A stretch of DNA of 64,000 nt from Paenibacillus ginsengihumi DSM 21568 (GTDB lineage: Bacteria > Bacillota > Bacilli > Paenibacillales > NBRC-103111). The position numbers were made by a program, and so were the translations under genes. The notes under the pieces are model-generated. The model did no database searches and was not told the origin of the DNA. It worked only from the letters and a program-made list of their open reading frames with translations. The stretch spans positions 1 through 64,000 of the forward strand of contig NZ_KB905561.1 of the NCBI RefSeq assembly GCF_000380965.1, read 5' to 3'. Below, piece after piece: positions 1-7,856 of the stretch (positions within the stretch are counted from its first letter, which is position 1; each line of letters opens with the position of its first letter).

Positions 1-89
1 TCTATCTTGAAAATTTGGCGATATACGCCGACAAAATTTCAACACCGCAGGTGACGACCGATGACGTAAGGAAGCGCTCGTCATAGGCG
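1..89 (+). repeat. 90-bp dispersed unit 'Y', copy 1
   Basis: The unit begins CTATCTTGAAAAT, contains an inverted repeat around AAATTTGGCG, then CACCGCAGGTGACGACCG, and ends CGTCATAGGCGT. Its first 85 bases are the exact reverse complement of 45275-45359 except for the terminal base. The start of another unit (CTATCTTGAAAATAGC) follows at 91. The left boundary lies at or beyond the window edge. Confidence 0.8.
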
Positions 90-167
90 TCTATCTTGAA
101 AATAGCGCCGGTCCCGCGGCCCCTTCCTGCGCTTGAGCGGCCGATTTGCCCGGCGCAGACAGCCACG

Positions 168-333
168 CTTCGATCTAACAAGTTAACGCTTTATCGAAGT
201 TAATCTTTCTGGCAGCTTTTCCGGCAGCGCTGAGAAAAGCTTGCCTTGGGCATGGCCCTTTATTGTGCAAGGTTACACTTTACTGCGACAGGGATACTTA
301 ACCGGCGGCCCCCGAAACCCGCGCCAGCGTGCG
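168..333 (+). repeat. Island block homologous to 33858-34016
   Basis: This non-coding block shares long stretches with 33858-34016, including the inverted repeat CTTCGAT...ATCGAAG and TGGCCCTTTATTGTGCAA. Both copies sit directly before a GCG-type tandem array and a palindrome array, so they appear to be the left part of one larger composite element. No reading frame with a credible start was seen. The function is unknown. Confidence 0.6.
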
Positions 334-426
334 GACTCCACGTTAGCGTGAAAGCTTCATGCTAGCGTTCGGATTCTGCATGAGCGAGCGAACTCCGCAT
401 TATCTTGCGAAATCCGCGTTAGCGCG
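326..426 (+). repeat. Degenerate GCGTTAGC/GCGAACTCCGC tandem array
   Basis: Short imperfect repeats built from GCGTGCGGACTCC, ACGTTAGCG and GCGAACTCCGC follow one another. Similar arrays lie at 34018-34145 and, in the other orientation, 44815-44890. In all three cases the array is immediately beside a palindrome array. Confidence 0.5.
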
Positions 427-454
427 GCTCCTCCCCAGGCACACCGGCGACAAA

Positions 455-639
455 TCCTGCAAAAAATGCAACATTTTCCGGCCTCTTGGCACCAGCAGAA
501 GGGGAATGTTGCACTTTGTGCAACAATTTAGGGGAGATTGGCTTCAAACCCGGGAACAGCGCCCAAAATGTTGCACATTTTACAACATTGAGCCGCAAAT
601 AAGATTTATTCCCCCGTTTTTGTTGTACAAAATACAACA
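455..639 (+). repeat. Four-palindrome array (52-62-52 spacing), copy A
   Basis: Four 19-bp palindrome-type modules occupy 455-473, 507-525, 569-587 and 621-639. The best are TGTTGCACTTTGTGCAACA and TGTTGTACAAAATACAACA. Their centres are at 464, 516, 578 and 630, so the spacing is 52, 62 and 52 bp. The spacers carry weaker inverted repeats of their own. The same architecture occurs at 10484-10668, 34174-34358 and 44604-44788. Confidence 0.85.
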
Positions 640-679
640 TTTGCTGGCTCTCTCTAGAGAAAATTCAGCTTTATCTACA

Positions 680-757
680 AGCTGAATTTTCAACACCGAA
701 GGTGACGACCGATGACGAAGGAAGCGCTCGCCGTAGGCGCCCATCTCGCTATTAATC
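680..757 (+). repeat. 90-bp dispersed unit 'Y', copy 2
   Basis: This copy contains GAATTTTCAACACCGAAGG, GACGACCGATGACGAAGG and a diverged right end CGCCGTAGGCGCC. It directly follows palindrome array A, just as another copy follows array C near 34372. Confidence 0.7.
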
Positions 758-890
758 ATGCATCACGTAAAATTCCACAGATGCAAATATTCTATATATT
801 GTGCTTTATTATACCACAAGGTTTCCGGCTCAAGCGCAGCTGCGGAGGCTTAACGCTGCAAGGCCGAACAAGGGCTGACGGACTGTCGGA

Positions 891-1105
891 CTAGCAGACT
901 GACGGTTCTCTGGCGGACTGGCGACTGACGATCTAGCAGACTGACGGTTCTCTGTGGATTGGCGACTGACGAGCTAGCAGACTAACGGTTCTTTGGCGGA
1001 CTGGCGACTGACGATCTAGCAGACTGCCGGTTCTCTGGCGGACTATCGGACTGCCGGACTGGCGGTTCTGCGGCGGATTGACAGTCTAGCGGACTGCCAG
1101 TCGGT
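891..1105 (+). repeat. 42-bp tandem repeat
   Basis: About four to five units begin at 891, 933, 974, 1016 and 1086, each starting CTAGCAGACT or CTAGCGGACT. The units contain ACGGTTCTCTGGCGGACTG and GCGACTGACG, and the last is degenerate. The array ends about 130 bp before the binding-protein gene. It is not translated in any credible frame. Confidence 0.85.
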
Positions 1106-1235
1106 CGGCACAGCGGCTCCCGATCCAAGCCCCCGATCCGATATTTTTCTACCCTAATGCTTATCATTGTCTCCTTACTGAACGAAACGCTCACGGGTTA
1201 GAATGAGGACAGAAGATAAAGGGGAGGTTAACCGC

Positions 1236-2552
1236 ATGAAAAACATATATAAAATCGGCATGACGATGGCGCTGTCGGCTTCCGTGCTGGCAGGCTGCGG
1301 CGGCGGTTCGGGAACGCAAGGGGCGGACGGAGGCTCCGCAGAGAAGGTGCAATTGACCGTATGGCACAACTGGACCGGCCAGGATGCGAAAGCGATTGCG
1401 ATGAGACAAATTTTGGACGATTTCCAGGCTTCCCATCCGAACATCGAGCTTGAGGTGGAGGGCCTGCCGACCGACGGCTTGAAGACGCGCCTCCGCACGG
1501 TCGCCGCGGCGGACGAAATGCCGGACCTGTTCGTCATGTGGCCTGACGCGATGACGAAGGAGTTCGTAAACGGCGGCCTGCTGCAGCCGATCGACGAGTT
1601 CCTGGACAGCAAGCCGGAATGGAAAAACAACTTCATCCCGAACGCTCTGGACGGATATACGGTGGACGGCAAAATTTATTCCGTCCCGATGAACCTGGCG
1701 CCGAGCTCGTTCATCTATTACAACCAGGCGATCTTCGACCAGTACGGCGTCAAAGTGCCGGAAACGTGGGACGAGCTGAAGGCGGCGATCGACACCTTCA
1801 ACAAGAACAACGTCATCCCGATCGCGCTCGGCAACAAGGCGAACTGGGTCGTGCAGTCGACCATCTTCAGCACCATCGCCGACCGCGTGACGGGAACGGA
1901 TTGGCTGCTGAAGGCGGTGAACCAGGATGGAGCGAAGTTTACCGATCCGCAGTTCATCGAAGCGCTGAAGGTGCTGCAGGATCTGGGCAACGCCAAGGCG
2001 TTCCAGGACGGCTTCAACAGCATCGACGAGAACCAGATGATTCAGCTGTATAACCAAGGCAAGGCCGCCATGTTTATCGACGGCGGCTGGGCGCTGGCCA
2101 ATCTCGTGAAGACGGCGCCGCAGGAAGTGCTGGACAAGACGCACATTACCATCCTGCCGCCGATCGAAGGAGGCAAGGGCGATCCCCAATCGACCTCGGG
2201 TGTCGTCGGAACCGGCATGGGCGTCAGCAAGAAGCTGGAGGGCGCGAGAAAAGACGCGGCCATGGAGCTGCTCTATGCGCTGGCCGGTCCGGAAGGCCAG
2301 AAGGCGACGCTCGACAGCAGCACGCTTGTCAGCTACAACATCGAGCTGGACGAGTCCAAGGCCCACCCGCTGTTCGTGGAGTTGAACAATCTGATGAAGG
2401 AAACGAAAATCAGCCCGGTATACGACTCCAAGCTGAGCTCGGCCGCGGTCGAGGTGATCAACAACGGGCTGCAAGAGCTGCTGATGGGCGGCAACCCGGA
2501 GACGATCGCCCAAAAAATTCAAGACGCGCAAGCGGGTGCGATCGGCAAATAA
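1236..2552 (+). CDS. Sugar ABC transporter substrate-binding lipoprotein
   Basis: This 438-residue protein is an extracellular family 1 solute-binding protein that should capture an oligosaccharide for the two downstream permeases. The N terminus is a lipoprotein signal peptide with lipobox Leu-Ala-Gly-Cys, the lipidated cysteine being residue 21. The mature part starts QLTVWHNWTG, as is typical for maltose/oligosaccharide binding proteins, and the length is usual. An upstream in-frame ATG at 1203 exists, but the strong site GGGGAGG at 1221-1227 sits 8 bases before ATG 1236, so that start is chosen. The GH2 beta-mannosidase downstream suggests a mannan-derived ligand, which is an inference. 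No ATPase is encoded nearby; a shared MsmX-type ATPase is likely. Confidence 0.9.
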   Translation: MKNIYKIGMTMALSASVLAGCGGGSGTQGADGGSAEKVQLTVWHNWTGQDAKAIAMRQILDDFQASHPNIELEVEGLPTDGLKTRLRTVAAADEMPDLFVMWPDAMTKEFVNGGLLQPIDEFLDSKPEWKNNFIPNALDGYTVDGKIYSVPMNLAPSSFIYYNQAIFDQYGVKVPETWDELKAAIDTFNKNNVIPIALGNKANWVVQSTIFSTIADRVTGTDWLLKAVNQDGAKFTDPQFIEALKVLQDLGNAKAFQDGFNSIDENQMIQLYNQGKAAMFIDGGWALANLVKTAPQEVLDKTHITILPPIEGGKGDPQSTSGVVGTGMGVSKKLEGARKDAAMELLYALAGPEGQKATLDSSTLVSYNIELDESKAHPLFVELNNLMKETKISPVYDSKLSSAAVEVINNGLQELLMGGNPETIAQKIQDAQAGAIGK

Positions 2553-2571
2553 AACCGCTATTCCCGAATAA

Positions 2572-2592
2572 AGCCCTCCCTAGCGGAGGGCT
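2572..2592 (+). terminator. Intercistronic hairpin after binding-protein gene
   Basis: A perfect 8-bp stem AGCCCTCC/GGAGGGCT with a 5-base loop lies 20 bases past the binding-protein stop. Only a weak T-rich stretch follows, so it is probably an RNA-stabilising or partial-termination element that keeps binding-protein mRNA above permease mRNA. Confidence 0.6.
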
Positions 2593-2620
2593 GACTATTT
2601 AGCGAAGGAAGTGATCATTC

Positions 2621-3496
2621 ATGAATACCCTGCGCATCCGCCGGTTCGTTGTGATGGGCCTCTTGCCCTCGCTGCTCATATACGCCTTGTTCGTCTTTGT
2701 GCCGGTCGTATGGTCCGCCTACTACGGTTTTTTCGACTGGAAGGGCATCGGCGAGGCCAAGTTCATCGGACTTGGCAACTATGCGGAGATTTTGCGCGAT
2801 CCTGTATTTTGGCGGGCGCTCAAAAACAACGTGATCTTCGTGCTCGCCTCCGTGTTCGGGCAAGTGCCGATCGCGCTCGTCCTGGCCATTATGCTTAACA
2901 AAAGCAATATGCTGCAAAGATTTCTCCGCTCCGCTATCTTCATGCCGATGGTGTTGTCCGCCGTCGTCATCGGGATGATCTGGCAGTACATTTACCATCC
3001 GCAGATCGGGATACTGAACTTTTTGCTGGATGCGCTCGGTCTCGAAAGCTGGAAGCTGCAGTGGCTGTCCGATCCGAACATCGCCATCTTCTCGCTGACG
3101 CCTCCGCTCATCTGGAGCTTCGTCGGCTTGTATCTCATCATCTTCATGTCGGCGCTGCAAAACATTCCCGGAGACATTCACGATGCCGCGCAGATCGACG
3201 GAGCGACCGGGGCGAGGAAGCTGTTCTCCGTGACGCTGCCGATGATTTGGGGCACGATCCAGGTGGCGCTCATCCTGTGCATTTCCGGCAGCTTGAAATC
3301 GTTCGACCTCGTGTACATCATGACCAAGGGCGGACCGGCGCATGCGACGGAGTTGCTTGCGACGTACATGTACAACTCGACGTTCTCGTCTTACCGTTAC
3401 GGCTTCGGGAGCGCGATCTCGACCTCGATCGTGCTGATCAGCTTGCTCTTCATCGGGACGAGCCAATGGCTGACGAGCCGCAGAAAGAATGGATAA
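2621..3496 (+). CDS. Sugar ABC transporter permease, UgpA/LacF type
   Basis: This 291-residue polytopic membrane protein has about six hydrophobic segments, the first near residues 11-31. The conserved EAA loop that contacts the ATPase lies near residues 188-207 and includes DAAQIDGATGARK. It belongs to the MalF/UgpA-like permease family and pairs with the next gene to form the channel. It follows the binding-protein gene by 68 bp across a hairpin, and GAAGGAAG precedes the start. The three genes form one uptake operon. Confidence 0.9.
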   Translation: MNTLRIRRFVVMGLLPSLLIYALFVFVPVVWSAYYGFFDWKGIGEAKFIGLGNYAEILRDPVFWRALKNNVIFVLASVFGQVPIALVLAIMLNKSNMLQRFLRSAIFMPMVLSAVVIGMIWQYIYHPQIGILNFLLDALGLESWKLQWLSDPNIAIFSLTPPLIWSFVGLYLIIFMSALQNIPGDIHDAAQIDGATGARKLFSVTLPMIWGTIQVALILCISGSLKSFDLVYIMTKGGPAHATELLATYMYNSTFSSYRYGFGSAISTSIVLISLLFIGTSQWLTSRRKNG

Positions 3497-3514
3497 CGAA
3501 AGGGGGAACCGGCC

Positions 3515-4393
3515 ATGAACCAATCTGCTCTGCAGGCGAGACAGGCGCCGTCACATAAAACCGGCATTTCCGTGAAAAAATGGAGGGGAGCGATCCTCTG
3601 GACATTCCTCACCATATACGGGCTGCTGACATTGTATCCGTTATTTTGGCTATTCATCAGCGCCTTCAAGACGAATGCGGAATTTATGAACCGTCCGTTC
3701 GCGTTGCCCGAGGCATGGCAGCTGGAAAATTTCACGCGGGCCTGGGCATCGTCGAAGATGGGCACGGCTTTCTTGAACTCGGTCATCGTCTCGGTCGTTT
3801 CGCTGGCTCTGACGCTGTTTATCGCGGCACTCGCTTCTTACGTGCTGGCCCGCTTCAAATTCCGTTTCAAGGGCTGGATCATGACTTTCTTCGTCGTCGG
3901 GATGCTGATTCCGATTCACAGCACGCTCGTTCCGCTGTTCATCCTGATGAAGCAAATATCGCTGCTCAATACGTATTGGGCGCTGATTTTGCCGTATACC
4001 GCCTTTGCGCTGCCGACGGCGATTTTCGTGCTGACCGCTTATTTGTCGTCCGTGCCCAAGGAGATCGAGGAAGCGGCCTACATTGACGGCACAGGGCTGT
4101 GGGGCGTATTCCTGCGCATTATGCTGCCGATTTCGCTGCCGGCGTTAGCCACCGTCTCGATTCTCAGCTTCCTGCACTCTTGGAACGATTTCTCGTTCGC
4201 TCTCGTATTTATCAGCAAGACGAGCCTGAAGACGCTGCCGCTGAGCATCGCCACGTTCGCGGACGGGTATCAGACCGATTACGGCCTGACGCTTGCGGCC
4301 ATGACGATCTCCGTCATTCCGACCATCGCGATGTATCTGATGTTCCAGGAGCAGGTGATGAAGGGCATGACGGCCGGCGCGGTGAAAGGCTGA
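3515..4393 (+). CDS. Sugar ABC transporter permease, UgpE/MalG type
   Basis: This 292-residue partner permease carries about six membrane segments and the EAA loop EEAAYIDGTGLWG near residues 185-205. It begins 18 bp after the first permease behind AAAGGGGG and is the last gene before a strong terminator. It should complete the importer made with the lipoprotein and the UgpA-type subunit. The substrate is inferred to be a manno-oligosaccharide from the operon context, not from the permease sequence. Confidence 0.9.
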   Translation: MNQSALQARQAPSHKTGISVKKWRGAILWTFLTIYGLLTLYPLFWLFISAFKTNAEFMNRPFALPEAWQLENFTRAWASSKMGTAFLNSVIVSVVSLALTLFIAALASYVLARFKFRFKGWIMTFFVVGMLIPIHSTLVPLFILMKQISLLNTYWALILPYTAFALPTAIFVLTAYLSSVPKEIEEAAYIDGTGLWGVFLRIMLPISLPALATVSILSFLHSWNDFSFALVFISKTSLKTLPLSIATFADGYQTDYGLTLAAMTISVIPTIAMYLMFQEQVMKGMTAGAVKG

Positions 4394-4401
4394 TACCCGC
4401 A

Positions 4402-4441
4402 GGCGGAGCCGGCTTTCAAGCGGTTCCGCCGCCCTTTTTTC
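4402..4441 (+). terminator. Rho-independent terminator of the sugar importer operon
   Basis: A 10-bp stem GGCGGAGCCG/CGGTTCCGCC (one G-U pair), with arms at 4402-4411 and 4421-4430, is followed by GCCCTTTTTT. It separates the importer from the two-component genes. Confidence 0.85.
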
Positions 4442-4486
4442 GCTTCAGGCTTTAAGGTGTGCGGTGCGCGGAGGAGGTGACTTGCG

Positions 4487-6241
4487 ATGCTGCGCTGGAT
4501 AGGCCGTTCGTTGCAGCGCAAGCTGTCCGTCATTATGTTGGCGGCGACATTAATCCCGCTTTTGTCACTGGGCGTATTCGCCTATCTGATTTCCTCCCGG
4601 ATTACGGAGGAGAATACGAAGCAGTCGGGGATCGATACGCTGGCTCAGATGCGGGGGAACCTGCGTTTTATTGTCGAGGATGTCAACCATCTGTCCATCT
4701 TCCTGATCGGCGAGCGGGAAGTGCAGCAGTACCTCCGCGCCAGCGGCGACGACGGGAACGCCCGGGTGCGCATTCAAGGCTTTTTATCGAATCTGGTCGT
4801 ATCCAAGCCTTACGTGTCCCATATTACGATCTACCCGGGCAACGGCGATGTTCCCATCTCGACGATGACGCTCTACGAGTCGGAGCTGGACAAGCAGCTC
4901 GATCTTCGTCAAGTAACGGAGAAAAGGTGGACGGGACTGTACAGCATCGTCAATTACGCCGGAAGACAGAACGTGTTCTCGTTCATTCGTCCCTTGCGCA
5001 GCATCGGCGACTACCGCCCTTTGGGCTGGGTGTCGATTACGCTGGACGAGCAGGCGATCTCCCGTTACTGGAAGCCGGGGCGGCTCGGAGAAGGGCAGGG
5101 GCGCATTGCGCTGTTGAACGAACAGGGCCTTATTCTTTCGAGCACGGAAAAAGAGTGGCTGGCCATGCCGGTCGATTCGCTGTTTCCCGGACTTGCGGAC
5201 GCGCTGGAAAATCCGGCAAGCGGGGCGGTCACTTACGGGCGGGGCGCGGACAAGCAGACGGTGCTGTATTATCGGGAACCGCTCGTCGGATGGACGATCG
5301 TCGGGCTCGTTCCGTTTGAGCAGTACAGCGCCCGCAACCGGTACATTTTGCTGCTGACCGCTGCCGCCGTGACGGTGTCGGTGCTGGCTACAGCGGCGCT
5401 GATCCTGTACTTCGTGCGCAGGGTCACCAATCCGCTGCGGGCGCTGACCCGGCTGCTGTCCAGGTTGAATCCGGACGAGCCGCTGCCCCGATATCCGGCT
5501 TCGTCCTCCGACGAGATCGGCCGGCTGGCCCAAAGCTACAACCGGCTTGGCAGTCATATCGAGAAGCTGAAGCGTGAGCTGATTCGCGGCGAGGCGCGCA
5601 AGAAGGAAGCCGATATGCGGGCGCTGCAGGCGCAGATTAACCCGCATTTTTTGTATAACACGCTGTCGTCCATTCACTGGATGGCGCTCATGACCGAGGA
5701 GAAGCGGATCGCCGATATGGTCGGGGCGCTGAGCGATTTTTTGCGGTTCAGCTTGAATAAAGGCAAAGAATACTGCCCGGTGCATCAGGAAATCGACCAT
5801 ATCCGCAACTATGCCCAGGTGCAGTCGATCCGTTATCCGGACAAGTTCGATATCGATTTTACAGTCGATCCATCGCTGCAGGATAAATATATGCTCAAGC
5901 TGCTGCTGCAGCCTCTGGTTGAAAATGCGATGATTCACGGCATTCAGAAAAAAGAAGGACGGGGCGTCATCTCCGTCTACGTCGGGCGCGACGGGGAGCG
6001 GATGAGCTTCATCATCCAGGACGACGGCGTCGGGATGAGCGAGGAGCGGCTGGAGGAGATCCGCGGCAGCCTGCATCTGGCGGAGCGCGGCGAGGCGCCG
6101 GACATCAGCTATGGGCTGCGCAACGTGCACGAGCGGCTGATTCTGCATTACGGCCCTGAAGCGGGCCTTCGCATCGACAGCCGGGAGCAGGCGGGCACGC
6201 GCGTCGCGTTTTCCATTCCCGTGTTGGAGGATATCCCATGA
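4487..6241 (+). CDS. Sensor histidine kinase, YesM family
   Basis: This 584-residue kinase likely senses the sugar or its loaded binding protein outside the cell. It has a membrane segment near residues 14-36, an extracytoplasmic sensory region of about 250 residues, a second segment near 286-310 and a HAMP domain to about 365. The kinase core contains QAQINPHFLYN, with the phospho-accepting His near 387, and an ATPase domain with LLQPLVENAMIHGI. A strong site GAGGAGGTGA precedes ATG 4487. The stop overlaps the next start as ATGA, so it is translationally coupled to its regulator. This arrangement is typical of Paenibacillus carbohydrate loci. Confidence 0.92.
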   Translation: MLRWIGRSLQRKLSVIMLAATLIPLLSLGVFAYLISSRITEENTKQSGIDTLAQMRGNLRFIVEDVNHLSIFLIGEREVQQYLRASGDDGNARVRIQGFLSNLVVSKPYVSHITIYPGNGDVPISTMTLYESELDKQLDLRQVTEKRWTGLYSIVNYAGRQNVFSFIRPLRSIGDYRPLGWVSITLDEQAISRYWKPGRLGEGQGRIALLNEQGLILSSTEKEWLAMPVDSLFPGLADALENPASGAVTYGRGADKQTVLYYREPLVGWTIVGLVPFEQYSARNRYILLLTAAAVTVSVLATAALILYFVRRVTNPLRALTRLLSRLNPDEPLPRYPASSSDEIGRLAQSYNRLGSHIEKLKRELIRGEARKKEADMRALQAQINPHFLYNTLSSIHWMALMTEEKRIADMVGALSDFLRFSLNKGKEYCPVHQEIDHIRNYAQVQSIRYPDKFDIDFTVDPSLQDKYMLKLLLQPLVENAMIHGIQKKEGRGVISVYVGRDGERMSFIIQDDGVGMSEERLEEIRGSLHLAERGEAPDISYGLRNVHERLILHYGPEAGLRIDSREQAGTRVAFSIPVLEDIP

Positions 6242-7821
6242 GAATCATGATCGTTGACGATGAAGTCATTATACGGACAGGGCTGGCCAAGGTGATCCGC
6301 TGGCACGAGCTGGGCCTGGAGCTGCTCAAGCCGGCGGCTTCCGCCGAGGAGGCGCTGAAGCGGATTCCGCGGGAGCGGCCGAACATTCTGCTTACGGACA
6401 TTCGCATGACCGGGAAAACCGGGCTGCAGCTAGCCGAGGAAACGAAGGCGCTGCTTCCGGACGCGGAAGTGATCATCTTGTCGGGGTACGACGACTTCGT
6501 TTATACGCAGCAGGCGATTCGCCAAGGGGTGAGCGATTATTTGCTGAAGACGAGCCGTCCTGAGGAAATCATCAGGACCGTGCTTAGAGCGAAGCGGCGA
6601 ATTGAGGAGAAGTGGGCCGCCCGCAATGAGGACCAGGCGAAGCAGAAGGCGGCGCGCAGCCTCATGCTGGAGCGGCTCCTCCTGGGCGAGACGGACGAAG
6701 CCGACCTGGGGCGGCTGCCTGCCTATTTGCCCGGCTTGTTCCCGGAGGCCGATAGCGGCGGAGAAGGCCGGTACCAGATTGCGCTCATTCATGCCGAGGG
6801 CTGGGGCGAATCGGCCCCGATGGCGGCGCTGCTGCTGTTCGCGGTGGAAAATATGCTGGGGGAGCTGCTGCGCTGCGAGACGCTGATGCAGAAGAAGCGC
6901 ATCGCCGTCGCCGTGCGGCTGGACAGCCGGGGGAAGCTCGCTCTGGCGGGGCTGCTGGAGAAGATCGAGGAGCTGCTGAAATGCACGCTCTTCGCCGCTG
7001 TCGGCGTGCCGGTGGAGCGGCTTGCGCAGTGCCGGGAATCGTACGAAACGGCGGAGGAGGCGTTCGCCTACAAAGGCTTGCTCGGCAAGCGCATCTGTCT
7101 GTACGAGGAGATTCGGCAGCGCAAGGGCGGCAAAACCGTCTGTACGCACGAGGAAGAGATGGAACTGTCGGCGATTTTGCTGGACAACGATCTCGTCGAC
7201 CTGAAAAATTGGGTGCAGCGGTATATGAAGGCGCAGCTGGACGATCCGCAGACGACGATCGAATCGCTCGAAGCGGCGGTGCATTCTGCCGCGCTGTCGG
7301 CGCATCGCTGGCTGGAGCGGGCGCTGTCGGCAACCGGCAGGGGGATGCCGCCGGAGCTGTCCGCTCCGCACCTCAATCTGAAGGAGGGCGGGCTGCCGAA
7401 GGATGCGCTCTTCGCTTATTTGCGCGCGGTCATGAGCCTGTATCATCAGCGGCTGGCGGAAGGGCCGGCGGCGCATGTGCAGAAGGCGATGGCTTACATC
7501 GAGCAGCATTTGGGCAGCGATGTGGGGCTGCAGCAGGTGGCAAGGCATGTGCATCTGCATCCGAACCATTTGAGCGAGGTGTTCAAGAAAGAGACCGGAA
7601 CGACCTTTGGCGATTATGTGACCCGCCGCAAGCTGAGCCGGGCGATGGAGATTTTGTCCGTTTCGCCGGCCAAGATCAGCGAGGTGGCGGCGAAGGTCGG
7701 CTACGAGGACGTCAAATATTTCAGCCAGTTGTTCAAAAAGTTTACCGGCAAAACGCCGAGCGAATTCCGCGAGGAAGCCGCGGGAGGCGGGGGAGCGGCC
7801 GCCGGTAGCATGGAGGAATAG
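6238..7821 (+). CDS. Response regulator with AraC-type DNA-binding domain, YesN family
   Basis: This 527-residue protein has a receiver domain with acidic pair Asp7-Asp8, the phospho-acceptor Asp54 in LLTDIRM, and the conserved Lys in DYLLKTS. A long middle region of unknown fold links to a C-terminal AraC/XylS domain with two helix-turn-helix units; the second contains KISEVAAKVGYED. It should respond to the upstream kinase and activate the neighbouring importer and mannosidase genes. The start overlaps the kinase stop by 4 bases. Length and order match YesN-type regulators. Confidence 0.92.
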   Translation: MRIMIVDDEVIIRTGLAKVIRWHELGLELLKPAASAEEALKRIPRERPNILLTDIRMTGKTGLQLAEETKALLPDAEVIILSGYDDFVYTQQAIRQGVSDYLLKTSRPEEIIRTVLRAKRRIEEKWAARNEDQAKQKAARSLMLERLLLGETDEADLGRLPAYLPGLFPEADSGGEGRYQIALIHAEGWGESAPMAALLLFAVENMLGELLRCETLMQKKRIAVAVRLDSRGKLALAGLLEKIEELLKCTLFAAVGVPVERLAQCRESYETAEEAFAYKGLLGKRICLYEEIRQRKGGKTVCTHEEEMELSAILLDNDLVDLKNWVQRYMKAQLDDPQTTIESLEAAVHSAALSAHRWLERALSATGRGMPPELSAPHLNLKEGGLPKDALFAYLRAVMSLYHQRLAEGPAAHVQKAMAYIEQHLGSDVGLQQVARHVHLHPNHLSEVFKKETGTTFGDYVTRRKLSRAMEILSVSPAKISEVAAKVGYEDVKYFSQLFKKFTGKTPSEFREEAAGGGGAAAGSMEE

Positions 7822-7856
7822 CGCGCTAGACGCGGATGGAAAGGGAGAGGATACGC

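Noticed and set aside
359-685. Coding frames inside the palindrome arrays (also at 10462, 33931 and 44493)
   Set aside because: The frames follow the repeat, not a gene: they differ between copies, have no ribosome site, and include the palindromes themselves.
1165-1195. Catabolite-responsive (cre) site before the sugar importer
   Set aside because: GAACGAAACGCTCACG resembles the core but misses the outer TG and CA positions, so the match is too weak.
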